Shown here: positions 27,382 to 37,551 of the stretch, piece after piece
Position numbering within the stretch: position 1 is the first letter of the stretch
Layout: each line of letters begins with the position of its first letter
DNA from: CAVVIH01 sp963748295
Lineage (GTDB): Bacteria > Acidobacteriota > Vicinamibacteria > Vicinamibacterales > 2-12-FULL-66-21
Reading direction: 5' to 3'
Assembly: GCA_963748295.1 (NCBI GenBank)
Contig: CAVVIH010000002.1
Span: forward strand, 186,001 to 250,000
DNA: 64,000 bases
Made by a program: the position numbers and the translations under genes
Notes under the pieces: model-generated
Database searches by the model: none
Seen by the model: only the letters and a program-made list of their open reading frames with translations
Told to the model about the DNA's origin: nothing

Positions 27382-29896
27382 ATGCCGCATAATGAGCGGC
27401 GTATGCGCGCTGTGATCGCCGGCGGCCTGGTCGCCCCATTGGTGATGCTGACGGGCATGCTGGGTGTCGCCCAGCGCCCGCCGGCGCCGATCCTGAACGC
27501 CGCCTCCACTGACGGCTTCGAGACCATCGTCAAGCCGTTCCTCTCCGCGCACTGCGTCACCTGCCACGGCCACGAGACGCACAAACGCGAACTGAACTTC
27601 GAAGCGTTCACATCGGTCTCGGCGCTCGTCGATCATCGCGATCGCTGGGAAGAAGTCGTCCGCAAGCTGCGCGACCGTGAAATGCCGCCGGACGAGGAGC
27701 CGCAGCCGTCCGAGCATCAGCGCCAGGCCGTCGCCGCCTGGCTCGCGCGCGAGCTGGCGCGGATCGATCGGCTCACGCCGCCCGATCCGGGACGCGTGAC
27801 CGCGCGCCGCCTGAACCGCGCCGAGTACAACAACACCGTTCGCGACTTGCTCGGCGTCGACACCCGTCCCGCGGACGAGTTCCCGCAGGATGACTCCGGC
27901 TACGGCTTCGACAACATCGCGGACGTGCTGTCCCTTTCGCCGGCGTTGATGGAAAAGTACATGACGGCGGCGGAGCGGGTTGCACGGACCGCGCTCTTCG
28001 GTGTGCCGCCGATGACACCGACGCTCACGCGGCTCCGTTCCGAGGGCCGGCGCAGCGGGGACGCGCGCGTCGTCCCGGCGCAGTACGACCTGACCGGACT
28101 GAGCCTGCCGAACGCGTTCCATGCCGCCTATCGCGCCCCGGCGGACGCGGACTACGTCGTCCGCGTCGGGCTCGGCGGCCTGCGGCCGGCGGGCTCCGCG
28201 CCGATTACGGTGACGCTCTGGGCGGACGGGCGCGAGGTGGCGTCGCTGGCGTTCGACGCCGAGACCTCCGCCAGGTTCGACGACGATCAGCAGGATTTCG
28301 GCGGACAGGCGGTGCAGTTTCGCATCCGGCTGTCGTCGGGAGACCACGATCTGGCGGCGGCGATCCCGCGCATCTACGAAGGGCTGCCGGCGCGCTATGG
28401 CGGTCCAAATCCATCGCCGCGCGACGTGCCGCGCAAGCCGTTCAATCCTCCGGCCAGGCGCATCGGCCGAACGGATCGCGGAGAGGCGCAAGGCGTACGA
28501 CGAGAGGCAAGCCGAGCTGCAGAAGATTCCGCTCAATGGCGTGCGCGTGAGCACGGTGGACGTCGGCGGACCCTACGCGCAGGTCACCGGTCCATCCCGC
28601 GAGAGCAGCACCCTGGTTTACAGCTGCGGCCACAGGAGCGGCGGGCACACGGCGACGTGTGCGACACGTATCATGACGACTCTTGCCGGACGCGCGTTCC
28701 GCCGCCCGGTCGCTTCCACCGAGGTCGCGAGGTACGTGGCCCTCGTGCGGCGGGCGCAGCAGGATGAGGGGTCGTTCGAGGAAGGCCTGGCGGTCGGGAT
28801 CCAGGCGCTGCTGGTGTCGCCTGACTTTCTCTTCCGCATCGAACGCAATCGCCCCGCCGTGGCGGGTGGAACCGCGCGCCCGATCACGCAGCACGAGCTG
28901 GCGACGCGCCTGTCGTACTTTCTCTGGGCCAGCATGCCTGACGCGGCGCTGCGACGCGCCGCCGACGCCGGCACGCTGCGGGATCCTGGCGTCCTGTCGG
29001 CGCAGGTGCGGCGGATGCTGCGCGATCCGAGGTCGCGCTCGCTCGCGGAGCAGTTCGGCGGCCAGTGGCTGCAGTTCCGCGCGCTCGAGTCGCTGACGCG
29101 CAATCGCGAGCGGTTTCCGGACTTCGACGACTACCTGCGGACGTCCATGCGCCGCGAAACGGAGCACTTCGTCGAGTACGTCATCCGCGAAGACCGCAGC
29201 ATTCTCGACTTCATCGACGCGAAGTACAGCTTCCTCAACGAGCGCCTGGCGAACCACTACGAGATCGACGGTGTCGCCGGGCCGGAGTTCCGCCGCGTCG
29301 ATCTGACGGGCACGCCACGGTCCGGCGTGCTCACGCACGCCAGCGTGCTGACCGTCTCGTCCTACGCGACACGCACGTCGCCGGTGCTGCGGGGCAAGTG
29401 GATTCTCGACAACCTGCTGGACGCGCCGCCGCCCGATCCGCCGGCGGATGTCCCCAACCTGAACGAAGCGTCGATTGGCACCGCGGCGTCACTGCGCCAG
29501 CAGCTCGAGGCGCATCGCAAGGATCCGACGTGTGCGTCATGCCATCGCCGGATGGATCCACTGGGCTTCGGCCTCGAGAACTTCGACGCCGTGGGCGCCT
29601 GGCGGACCACCGACGGAAACTTTCCGATCGATGCGACGGGATTCCTGCCGGACGGCGACGAGTTCCGGGGGCCCGAGGAACTGCGTGACGTGCTGGTGAA
29701 GCAGCGCCAGGCCTTCGCCCGGTGCCTCACCTCGAAACTGATGACGTATGCGCTCGGCCGCGGGCTTCAGGGTTACGATATCCGCACGGTGAGGGCGATC
29801 GCGGACCGGCTGCCGGCCAGCCAGTACCGGTTCTCGGCGCTGGTGCTCGAGATCGTGAACAGTCTGCCGTTCCAGCAGCGACGAGTCACACCATGA
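27382..29896 (+). pseudogene. DUF1592-family secreted cytochrome-like protein, one frameshift
   Basis: A planctomycete/acidobacterial type protein of about 837 residues. A signal peptide is followed by a heme motif CVTCH in HCVTCHGHETHKRELNF (PSCyt1-like). Next comes RRLNRAEYNNTVRDLLGV, typical of DUF1587. The first frame ends after RKPFNPPA; one extra base near 28447-28457 moves reading to the frame with AERRKAYDERQAELQKIPL, FRRPVASTEVARYV, ALLVSPDFLFRIE, LATRLSYFLWASMPD, HASVLTVSSYATRTSPVLRG, and CASCHRRMDPLGFGLENFD near the C-terminus. The last supplies a second CxxCH. The ATG at 27382 has ggagg upstream. The stop overlaps the next start (ATGA at 29893-29896). Its function is unknown; it is always found with DUF1552 partners. 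Confidence 0.88.
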
Positions 29897-31248
29897 TCAT
29901 TACAGGGCGACATCTGCCGCGACGGACGTTCCTGAGAGGGATGGGCGCGTTGATTGCGCTGCCGGCGCTGGACGCCATGACGCCGGCCTTCGCGAAGGGG
30001 ATGAGTGGCGCCGCAGGCGAGCGTCCGCTGCGCCTGGCGTTCACCTACGTGCCGAACGGCGTGACCATGGCCGACTGGACGCCATCCGCGGCCGGCACCG
30101 GGTTCGGGCTCACGCGCATTCTGCAGCCGCTCGAACCGTTCCGCGACGACATGCTCGTGCTCTCCGGCCTCGCGCACAAGAACGGCAACGCGCTGGGCGA
30201 CGGTCCGGGCGATCACGCGCGCGCGGCCGCCTCGTACCTGACCGGCGTGCACCCGCGCAAGACGGCCGGCGCCGACATCCACAACGGCGTGTCGGTCGAT
30301 CAGATTGCGGCGACGCATCTCGCCGGCCGGACGCGATTCTCCTCGCTCGAGCTCGGATGCGACGACTCGCGGACCGTCGGCAATTGCGATTCCGGCTATT
30401 CCTGCGCCTACACGAACAGCCTCGCCTGGCGCGGACCAGCGACGCCGATGCCTCCCGAAACGAATCCCCGGCTGGTGTTCGAGCGGCTGTTCGGCGACAT
30501 CGACACCAGCGTTCCGCCGGAAGTGCGCGCGCGCCGGCTGCTGCACCGCCGCAGCATTCTCGACCTCGTCACGGATCGCACGTCGCGGCTGATGGGGGAT
30601 CTCGGGCCGACCGATCGCCGGAAGCTCGACGAGTACCTGTCGTCGGTCCGGGAGATCGAGATGCGGATCGAACTGGCCGAGAAGGATCCCACCGGCCTCA
30701 CGCCCGGAATCGACAAGCCCACCGGCGTGCCGGTGCTGTACGCCGACTACGTCAACCTGATGTGCGACCTCCAGATCGTCGCGTTCCAGACCGATTCGAC
30801 GCGGGTCATCACGATGATGATGGGCAGGGAAGGCAGCATGCGCACCTACCCCGAGATCGGCGTCCCCGATCCGCATCATCCGCTCACGCACCACCGCGGC
30901 AATGCCGAATGGATCGAGAAGGTGACCACGATCAACGCGATGCAGATGGCGCTCTTCGCCGGCTTCGTGAAGAAGATGAAGGAGACCCCGGACGGTGACG
31001 GCACGCTGCTCGATCGGTCGATCATCGTCTACGGCAGCGGCCTGAGCGACGGCAACCGGCACACGCACAACGATCTGCCCGTGGCGGTGATCGGCAAGGG
31101 GGGCGGCCTGCGGCCCGGGCGGCACATCGTCTACCCGACCGACACGCCGATGACGAATCTCTACCTCACGCTGCTCGATCGCATCGGTGTCCACCCCGAG
31201 CAGCTCGGCGACAGCACCGGCAGGGTAGAGCACCTGACGGAGATCTAG
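29893..31248 (+). CDS. Tat-exported DUF1552 protein
   Basis: A 451-residue exported protein. The Tat leader RRTFLRGMGALIALPAL opens it, and the body carries DUF1552 hallmarks: LAFTYVPNGVTMADWTP, LVLSGLAHKNGNALGDG, DHARAAASYLTGVHPRKT, DQIAATHLAGRTRFSSLELG, and late SIIVYGSGLSDGNRHTHNDL. These histidine-rich motifs suggest a metal site of the alkaline-phosphatase/sulfatase-like superfamily, but the activity is not known. It overlaps the end of the DUF1592 gene by four bases (ATGA), so the two are translationally coupled. Confidence 0.9.
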   Translation: MIITGRHLPRRTFLRGMGALIALPALDAMTPAFAKGMSGAAGERPLRLAFTYVPNGVTMADWTPSAAGTGFGLTRILQPLEPFRDDMLVLSGLAHKNGNALGDGPGDHARAAASYLTGVHPRKTAGADIHNGVSVDQIAATHLAGRTRFSSLELGCDDSRTVGNCDSGYSCAYTNSLAWRGPATPMPPETNPRLVFERLFGDIDTSVPPEVRARRLLHRRSILDLVTDRTSRLMGDLGPTDRRKLDEYLSSVREIEMRIELAEKDPTGLTPGIDKPTGVPVLYADYVNLMCDLQIVAFQTDSTRVITMMMGREGSMRTYPEIGVPDPHHPLTHHRGNAEWIEKVTTINAMQMALFAGFVKKMKETPDGDGTLLDRSIIVYGSGLSDGNRHTHNDLPVAVIGKGGGLRPGRHIVYPTDTPMTNLYLTLLDRIGVHPEQLGDSTGRVEHLTEI

Positions 31249-31255
31249 CGGTCCA

Positions 31256-32614
31256 CTAATCCTTCGAGACGCGATAGAGGTGCTTTCTGCCTCGGAGGTA
31301 GATCTCGTTGCCGACGACGACGGGGGAGGCGTCGAAGCCGTCGTCGAGCTGGTTGAGGGCGAGCAGCTTGAACGCCGGGCCGCGCGCGATGACGGCGACG
31401 CCACCTTCGCGCCCGGCGATGTAGATGCGTCCGGCGGCGCCTACGGGTGATGCGTACACGTTGGGCACCCCCTCGAGGCGCTGCGGGCCGTAGAGCTTCT
31501 CGCCGGTCTTCGCGTTAAAGACGCTCAGGATGCCGCTGTTGCTCTTCAGGAAGTAAAGCTCGTCGCCGTAGAGCAGCGGCGAAGGGACCCAGGGCGTATC
31601 GCGGTCGTACTTCCAGACGAATGCCTGGGGCGCCGCGGTGATGTCGCCCTTCGCTTCCGCCAGCCGAATGGCATGGAGCGCGTTGCCGCCGTAGCCGCAC
31701 ATCACGTAGACCACGCCGTTCGAATGCACCGGTGAGGGAACGCAGCTGTTCGTCAGTCCGGGGCCTTCCCACAGCAGTTTGCCATCCGCAAGATCGTAGC
31801 TACGGACCTTTCTGGTGCCCGGGGTGATGATCTGCTTTCTGCCGCCGTGCTCGACGATGAGCGGCGTGCTGTACGTGGTCTTCTCATCGCGAGGGGTGCG
31901 CCACAGTTCCTTGCCGGTCTTCTTATCCAGCGCCACGATGAAGGAGTCGCCCTCATGATCCCAGTTGACCACCAGGCGGTCGCCATCGAGGGCCGGCGAA
32001 CTGCCCTCGCCGAAACCACCAGTGTCCATGTCGCCGAGGTCACGCTCCCACTTCACATTGCCCTTCATGTCCAGCGCATAGAGACCGCGCGAGCCGAAAT
32101 GTGCGTAGACCATCTCGCCGTCGGTGACCGGGGAGCTCGAAGCCCAGGTGATGGTGGCATTGGGGTTCCAGCCTTCGTGCGGCAGCTCCTCGCGGACGAT
32201 CTTCTGCCAGAGCGTGCGTCCATCCTTGCGATCGATGGCGATGACGATGAACTGCTGAATGAACTCTGGCTGCAGGTTGCGACGCGGGCCGGCTTGCGCG
32301 CCCTCAGCCGGAGCGGCCGCCGGCGGCCGTTCCTTCCCCGGCGGGCGCTTGTCGGTAGGCGCGGCGGTGAGGACGAAAATGGTGTCGCCCCACACGATGG
32401 GCGTGGCCGACCCCTTGCCGGGGATCTCCACCTTCCACTTGATGTTCTTGTCGGCCGCCCACTCGATGGGCGGGTCGCCCGCCGGCGACACGCCGCTCGC
32501 CAGCGGCCCGCGCCACTGCGGCCAGTACTCGTTGACCTCGGTGGCGGGAATCGCGGCGACCACGGCGATGGTCATCGCAATAGCAATGAAGAAGAGGCTG
32601 GTGATTCTCCTCAT
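31256..32614 (-). CDS. Secreted PQQ-like beta-propeller protein
   Basis: A 452-residue exported propeller. After the signal peptide (TSLFFIAIAMTIAVVAAIPA), the mature part opens with YWPQWRGPLASGVS, characteristic of this family. Repeats with a W or G docking pattern follow: IAIDRKDGRTLWQKIV, YALDMKGNVKWERDLG, VALDKKTGKELWRTPRDEK, YDLADGKLLWEGPG. No PQQ ligands of dehydrogenases are evident, so it is more likely a BamB/outer-membrane or binding type than a true quinoprotein. The ATG at 32614 has ggagg. It is convergent with the DUF1552 gene. Confidence 0.88.
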   Translation of the reverse strand: MRRITSLFFIAIAMTIAVVAAIPATEVNEYWPQWRGPLASGVSPAGDPPIEWAADKNIKWKVEIPGKGSATPIVWGDTIFVLTAAPTDKRPPGKERPPAAAPAEGAQAGPRRNLQPEFIQQFIVIAIDRKDGRTLWQKIVREELPHEGWNPNATITWASSSPVTDGEMVYAHFGSRGLYALDMKGNVKWERDLGDMDTGGFGEGSSPALDGDRLVVNWDHEGDSFIVALDKKTGKELWRTPRDEKTTYSTPLIVEHGGRKQIITPGTRKVRSYDLADGKLLWEGPGLTNSCVPSPVHSNGVVYVMCGYGGNALHAIRLAEAKGDITAAPQAFVWKYDRDTPWVPSPLLYGDELYFLKSNSGILSVFNAKTGEKLYGPQRLEGVPNVYASPVGAAGRIYIAGREGGVAVIARGPAFKLLALNQLDDGFDASPVVVGNEIYLRGRKHLYRVSKD

Positions 32615-32680
32615 GATTCCTCCCACGGAGCGCTTCGTCACTGATTCTAGCACGCCGACGAGGATAGAATCGCACGCTGG

Positions 32681-33495
32681 GTGCAGCTCCCTCGCGAGAA
32701 CGTCTTCGGCCATACCAAGAAAGCACGCCTCATGCGGGAGGCCCTCGGCCGCATGCGGAGCCGAGCGTCAGCAGGATCTGCAGATCCTCGACGTCGGCTG
32801 CGGCAACGGCGCGGCGCTCACGCGTTTCCTGGCCGTCGGCGGCAACCGTGTTCTCGGCATCGATACCCACGAGCCCAGCATCGAGTACGCGAAGCGATAC
32901 GTCAACGTTCCAGGACGTGGAGTTCCGTCTCGCGACGATCGAGTCTCTTCTTAAAGAAGACCGACGCTTCGACGTAGTCGTGTTCGCCGACGTGCTGGAG
33001 CACGTTCACGAGCCGGAACGCATGCTCGCAGCGGGCGTGCAGCTCCTGCGTCCGGGAGGCCGCGTGCTTGTCACCGTCCCGAACGGCTTTGGCCCGTTTG
33101 AGATCGAATCCTCGCTGAGCCGCCTGCCGGCGCTCGGCCCGGCCAGCATCTGGACGATCGACCGTTTTGTGGCGGTGCTCAATCGATTCGTCTTCAAGGG
33201 GGCATGGACCGAGGTGGTGCAGCCTGCGGATCTGCCCTACAACTTGGAGTGCGGTCACGTTCGCTTCTTCAGCCAGCAGGGCATTCTGGCGGTCGCGAGC
33301 CAGGCAGGCTTGACTCCCGTCCGCAAGACCGGCGTGAGTTGGCTGTCGGGACCCTACACGAACTACCTGTTTGCCCCGAGCCGTTCGTTCTGTTCGGTGA
33401 ACACCCGTCTCGCCGACATCCTGCCGTTCTGGATGCTGAGCGCCTGGTTCTTCGAGCTGGCTCCGATCGATCGCAACGCGTCAGCGCCAATCTAA
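32681..33495 (+). pseudogene. Class I SAM-dependent methyltransferase, two frameshifts
   Basis: Three frames carry one Rossmann methyltransferase. The first gives VQLPRENVFGHTKKARLMRE. After an extra base near 32757 the second gives LQILDVGCGNGAALTRFLAV (motif I). After another near 32905 the third gives FQDVEFRLATIESLLKED, FDVVVFADVLEHVHEPERM and LLRPGGRVLVTVPNGFG to the stop at 33495. Total about 270 residues; the substrate is unknown. The GTG at 32681 is the likely start, 66 bases from the divergent propeller gene start. The end overlaps the convergent response-regulator gene by four bases. Both breaks are single extra bases between conserved blocks, so sequence error is likely. Confidence 0.85.
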
Positions 33496-33866
33496 CTCGC
33501 CGACTCCGTCCATATCCGTCTAATGGCGACGACCAGCTCGTCTGCCGCCGACTTGTCGACGAAGCCTGATGCGCCGGCGGCCATCACCTCATTCCTGATG
33601 TGATCGTCGGTGGTGGCGCTGATCGCGATGATTTTCGCCTGCGGATTGTCCTGTGTGATCTGGCGACAGACTTCAAGCCCACTGACGTTCGGCAGGTTCA
33701 GGTCCATGACGATCACGACCGGCTGAAGCCGCGTCGCGGCGTCGGCGACTTCGCGGCCGTCGGCGATCACGCCGACGACGTCGCAGTCGAATGAGAGGAC
33801 GCGCTGGAGAGCTTTGACGACGCTTGGATGATCGTCGACGAGCAGGACGCGAGGGCGGGTCGGCAC
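33492..33866 (-). CDS. Single-domain response regulator
   Basis: A 124-residue receiver with no output domain. It has the acidic pair Asp11-Asp12 (LLVDDHPSVV), phosphoacceptor Asp55 (VIVMDLNLPN), Ser83 (AISATT) and Lys105 (FVDKSAA). It starts with GTG at 33866, which overlaps the TAG stop of the upstream kinase gene (TAGTG), so the two are coupled. It most likely takes phosphate from that kinase and acts through protein contact. Confidence 0.92.
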   Translation of the reverse strand: MPTRPRVLLVDDHPSVVKALQRVLSFDCDVVGVIADGREVADAATRLQPVVIVMDLNLPNVSGLEVCRQITQDNPQAKIIAISATTDDHIRNEVMAAGASGFVDKSAADELVVAIRRIWTESAS

Positions 33867-36800
33867 TACGGACTTGCGCGTTCGTCTGCGCCGCGGGATG
33901 CGTGAAAGTCCAGCAGGTGTTCGAGCAACCGTTGCGTGTCGGTCCCCTTGACGAAGAACCGGGCCGCCCCCGCATGCTCGATCGCGTCGGCGGTCTCATT
34001 GCGAGCCAGCATCGAGAGCCCGATAATCCGGATGTCGGGCAGCTCGGCCCGAATGCGCGCGGTCGCCTGGACGCCGTCCATGTGCGGCATCGCGACGTCC
34101 ATGAGAATGACGTCGGGCCGCAGCGTATGTGCGCGGGCGATTGCCTCGAAGCCGTTCGACGCATCGCCGACCACCGAAAGCTGCGGCCGCTGATGCAGCA
34201 GGTCGCGCAGCGCACGCCTGACCGCTGCGTGATCGTCGACGATGAGAATCCTGAGCGCGTCCGGGGACTTGCGGCCGTCCTCGGCCGCCGAGGCCGCTCC
34301 AGTCACTGCGAGGCTCGACTCCTTGCCGCCGGCGACAGTGGGCTGCGCCGCGTCCCGCGGTGCGACGAGGCGGACCCGGGTTCCCCTTCCGGGCGCGCTG
34401 TCGATGTCCAGCCGCCCGCCGAGCAGCGTCAGCCGCTCGCGGATGCGGAACAGCCCCCAGCCGCCCTGGCCGGCCTTCGATCGATCGTCCAGTTTCGCCG
34501 GTTCGAACCCGACTCCCTGATCGGTCACGGCGATGCACAACTGATCGTCGCCATCGAGCTCCAACGTCAGCGTGACCCGATCGGTTCGCGCGTATTTGAC
34601 CGCGTTGAAGAGAAGCTCTCTGACCGATTCGAACAGCAGCGTGCGGACATCCTTCCGCCCGGAATCAGCGCGCGGATCGGCGGCTGGTCTGGACACTCAG
34701 CTTGTACTTGTCCTCGGTCCAGTTCGCCAGCCACGTGAGGGCAGCCGGAAGTCCCGAACGCTGCAGCACGGGCGGAAACAGCTCGACGTTCAGCGACCGC
34801 GCGACGACCATCGCTTCGTCGAGCTGCTGCTTCGCTTCGGCGAGCAGCTCGCTCGGCGCAGCGCCACTTCTCGGTCTCCCGCTTCAACTGCTGGTCGAGG
34901 TTCAAGGCCACGATGACCAGGAGCTGCTGGAGCCCATCGTGCAGCGTCCTGGCGATCTGCTCGCGCGCATGGTGCTCCGCAAGCGTCAGATCCCACGCCA
35001 TCTGACTCAGTTGGGTCGTCCGGCGTTCCAGTTCGATCGTGCGCTCCTGCAGGGCCGCCGCGGCACGCTGGCGTTCGGTGATGTCGGTCACGAACGCAAA
35101 CGCGCGTCCGCCGCCGGGGGTCGGAACGTGATTGACGGAGACTTCGATCGGAAAGATGGACCCGTCCTTGCGCGTGCCGACGAGGTCCCGGCCGGCCACG
35201 GCGTTCGTGCCGTCGTGAGACATCGACGGGTACCAGCCGCGCGACAGGCGTCCCGATCAGCTCCTCGGCGGCCCAGCCGAACATCGACTCCAGCGCACGA
35301 TTCGCAAAGACGATTGTGCCGGCCGCGTCGGCCGAAACGATGCCCTGAGTGGCGGTCTCGAGCAGGGTTTGCAACGCGAGGTCGTGTTCCTCGTCACGGC
35401 GCGCCTGGAGCGCGTCCTCGATCCTGCGGCGCTCGGTGACGTCCAGTTCGAGCCCGGTGAGCCGCGAGAGGCGGCCGGCCGCGTCGCGATCGGCTCTTCC
35501 CAGACTTTGTATCCATCGGACGGCTCCATCCGGGCCCGGGACACGATAGGTGTGATCCCACGTATCCCTCCACTGCGAAATTTCTTCGAAGGTGCGCAGC
35601 ATCCACGGGCGGTCGTCGGCGTGCACGCGCTCGAGCCACGTTTCGAACACTGGTGGTTCCTCCGGGCTGAACCCGAATCGGGCGCGGAAGACGTCATCCC
35701 AATCGGCCGCATTCGTGCGGAGGTCCCATGTCCAGGAGCCGCCGGTCGACGCCTCCAGCGCAAGACCGAGCCGTGTTTTCTGCTCACGCAGTGCCGCTTC
35801 GGCGCGGGCACGCTCGACGGCATCCCACGTCCGTTCGGCGACCTCGCGAACGAGCTCGATCTCCGCCGCCGTCCACACTCGCGCGGTGTTCTGATTGGCG
35901 CCAAACGCGGCAACCATCTGCCCGTCCTTGAGGAGGGGCACGCCGACAAACGCGGCGATCTGCCGCGCCCGGAACGTCGCGCGGTCGTCGTCGCTCAGGC
36001 GCTGATCCGTCTGCACGTCGCCGACAACGATGGTCTCGCCACGCTGCAGCGCCTCGCCCAACCTCGGCCCCACGGTGATTTGCGGCGGGCGTCCGACCAG
36101 CGGCTCGACGCCTCGTGTGTACTCCCGGCGAATGATGTACTGGGAGCCCTCGCGTTCGGCGTAGCCAACGCGGTTGACGCCGAGGTACTCGCCCAGATGC
36201 CGCGCGGCAGTTTCCTGGATGGCTTCGGCGTCGCTCAAGGGGCGGAGCGCGTCGTTCAGCCGCAGAAGAAACGCCAGCCGCTCTTCGTTCGCGCGCAGTC
36301 CGGCTTCCGCCTTGCGGTGCTCGAGCGTCGCCCAGATCCGATCGGCAACCTCCTGAACGAGGCTGATTTCATCGGCCGTCCACACGCGTGGCGAGCGGCT
36401 GTGTATGCCGAACGCGCCGACCAAACGGCCGTCCTTGATCAACAGTGGACCAATGTAGGCCCTGATATCCGCCGCCTCCAGCGCCGCCCGCTCTTCTGAG
36501 GTGTGCGGCGCGTTCGACGTGTCATTGACGGACAGCAGGCTGCCCCGCATGATCTCCGCCTTGCGGCTGCCGACTGAGATCGCCCCACTGAATGCGGCCG
36601 ACCATGGAGGGCACACCGTCCACGTAATCGTGGACGATGGTGCCTTCGTCGCCCTCAATCTCGCAGTACGCCACGCGGTTGACGCGAAGGTGTGTCCCGA
36701 GCAGGCGGCATGTCTCTTCGAGAATGCGCGCAGGATCGCCAAGCGGCCGGATTGTCTCGTTCAAGCGACGCAGGAATGTCTGCCGGCTGTCGGTCCGGCC

Positions 36801-37301
36801 CACTGCCTCTTCGGCGCGGGCCCGCTCGCCGGCCGCCCACGTCCGCTCGGCAGTGATTTCCACCAAAGCAATCTGCTCGCGGGTCCACGTCCGCGGCGCG
36901 GCGCTGTGGATGCTGAATGTCGCAAGCCATCGACCATCCTTGATCAGCGGCGTGCCGACGAACGCCGCAGTCTCGCGCGCAAGGAGCTGCTCGCGCTCCG
37001 CGAGCGTGAATCGCGCATCCGTCTTGACATCATCGACGACCACCGTCTCGCCGCGGCGGGCCGCGTCGACAATCGCCTGGCCGAACCTGCCGACAGGGCC
37101 TCGACCGGCGATCGGCGCGACGCCGTCGGCATACGACCGGTTGATGACGTACTCGTCGCCATCGATGTGCGCATAGTTGACACGGCTGGCGCGGAGATGT
37201 TCCCCGATCAGGCGGACGGCGACTTCCTGGATCGCGACCGGGTCCTTCAGAGGTCGGAAGTGCTCGTTGAGGGCGATCAGGAAATGCCACTCGACGGACA
37301 T
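33866..37301 (-). pseudogene. Large hybrid histidine kinase: GAF x3, PAS x2, HisKA_3, HATPase, REC; four frameshifts
   Basis: One protein of about 1145 residues is recovered from five frame segments. The order is: GAF 1 (VEWHFLIALNEHFRPLKDP; AFVGTPLIKDGRWLATFSI), GAF 2 (FLRRLNETIRPLGDP; IGPLLIKDGRLVGAFGIHS), GAF 3 (FLLRLNDALRPLSDAEAIQE; FVGVPLLKDGQMVAAFGANQ), PAS 1 (GLALEASTGGSWTWDL), PAS 2 (ATQGIVSADAAGTIVFANRA), and DHp with EQIARTLHDGLQQLLVIV, the HisKA_3 histidine. HATPase follows (SVRELLFNAVKYARTD, DQGVGFEP, GGWGLFRIRERL), then REC (ILIVDDHAAVRRALRDLL; VILMDVAMPHMDG). Shifts are at about 36583-36586 (c run), 35221, 34862 and 34685. No transmembrane segment is seen, so it is a cytoplasmic sensor. 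It is coupled to the response regulator by a TAGTG overlap. Confidence 0.88.
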
Positions 37302-37551
37302 ACGTTGAGCCGATTCTAGTCGTTTTCGGAGACCGAGCGACGGACTGCTTTACCCGGAGGGGCATCTCCGGGATCTCGGAGGGACTCCGTCGTACCGGAT
37401 ATCCAAGGCCGTTCCCGGAACAACGCAGACGAAAACACGCATGATTCTGCGCGCCAAGCTCTGGCACACGACATGCCCCCTGCGCTACCGCCGTTGTACT
37501 GTCGCCGCGGGTCGGCGCGAGCTGAATCTCAATGAAAGGGAGCAAGTCGCG

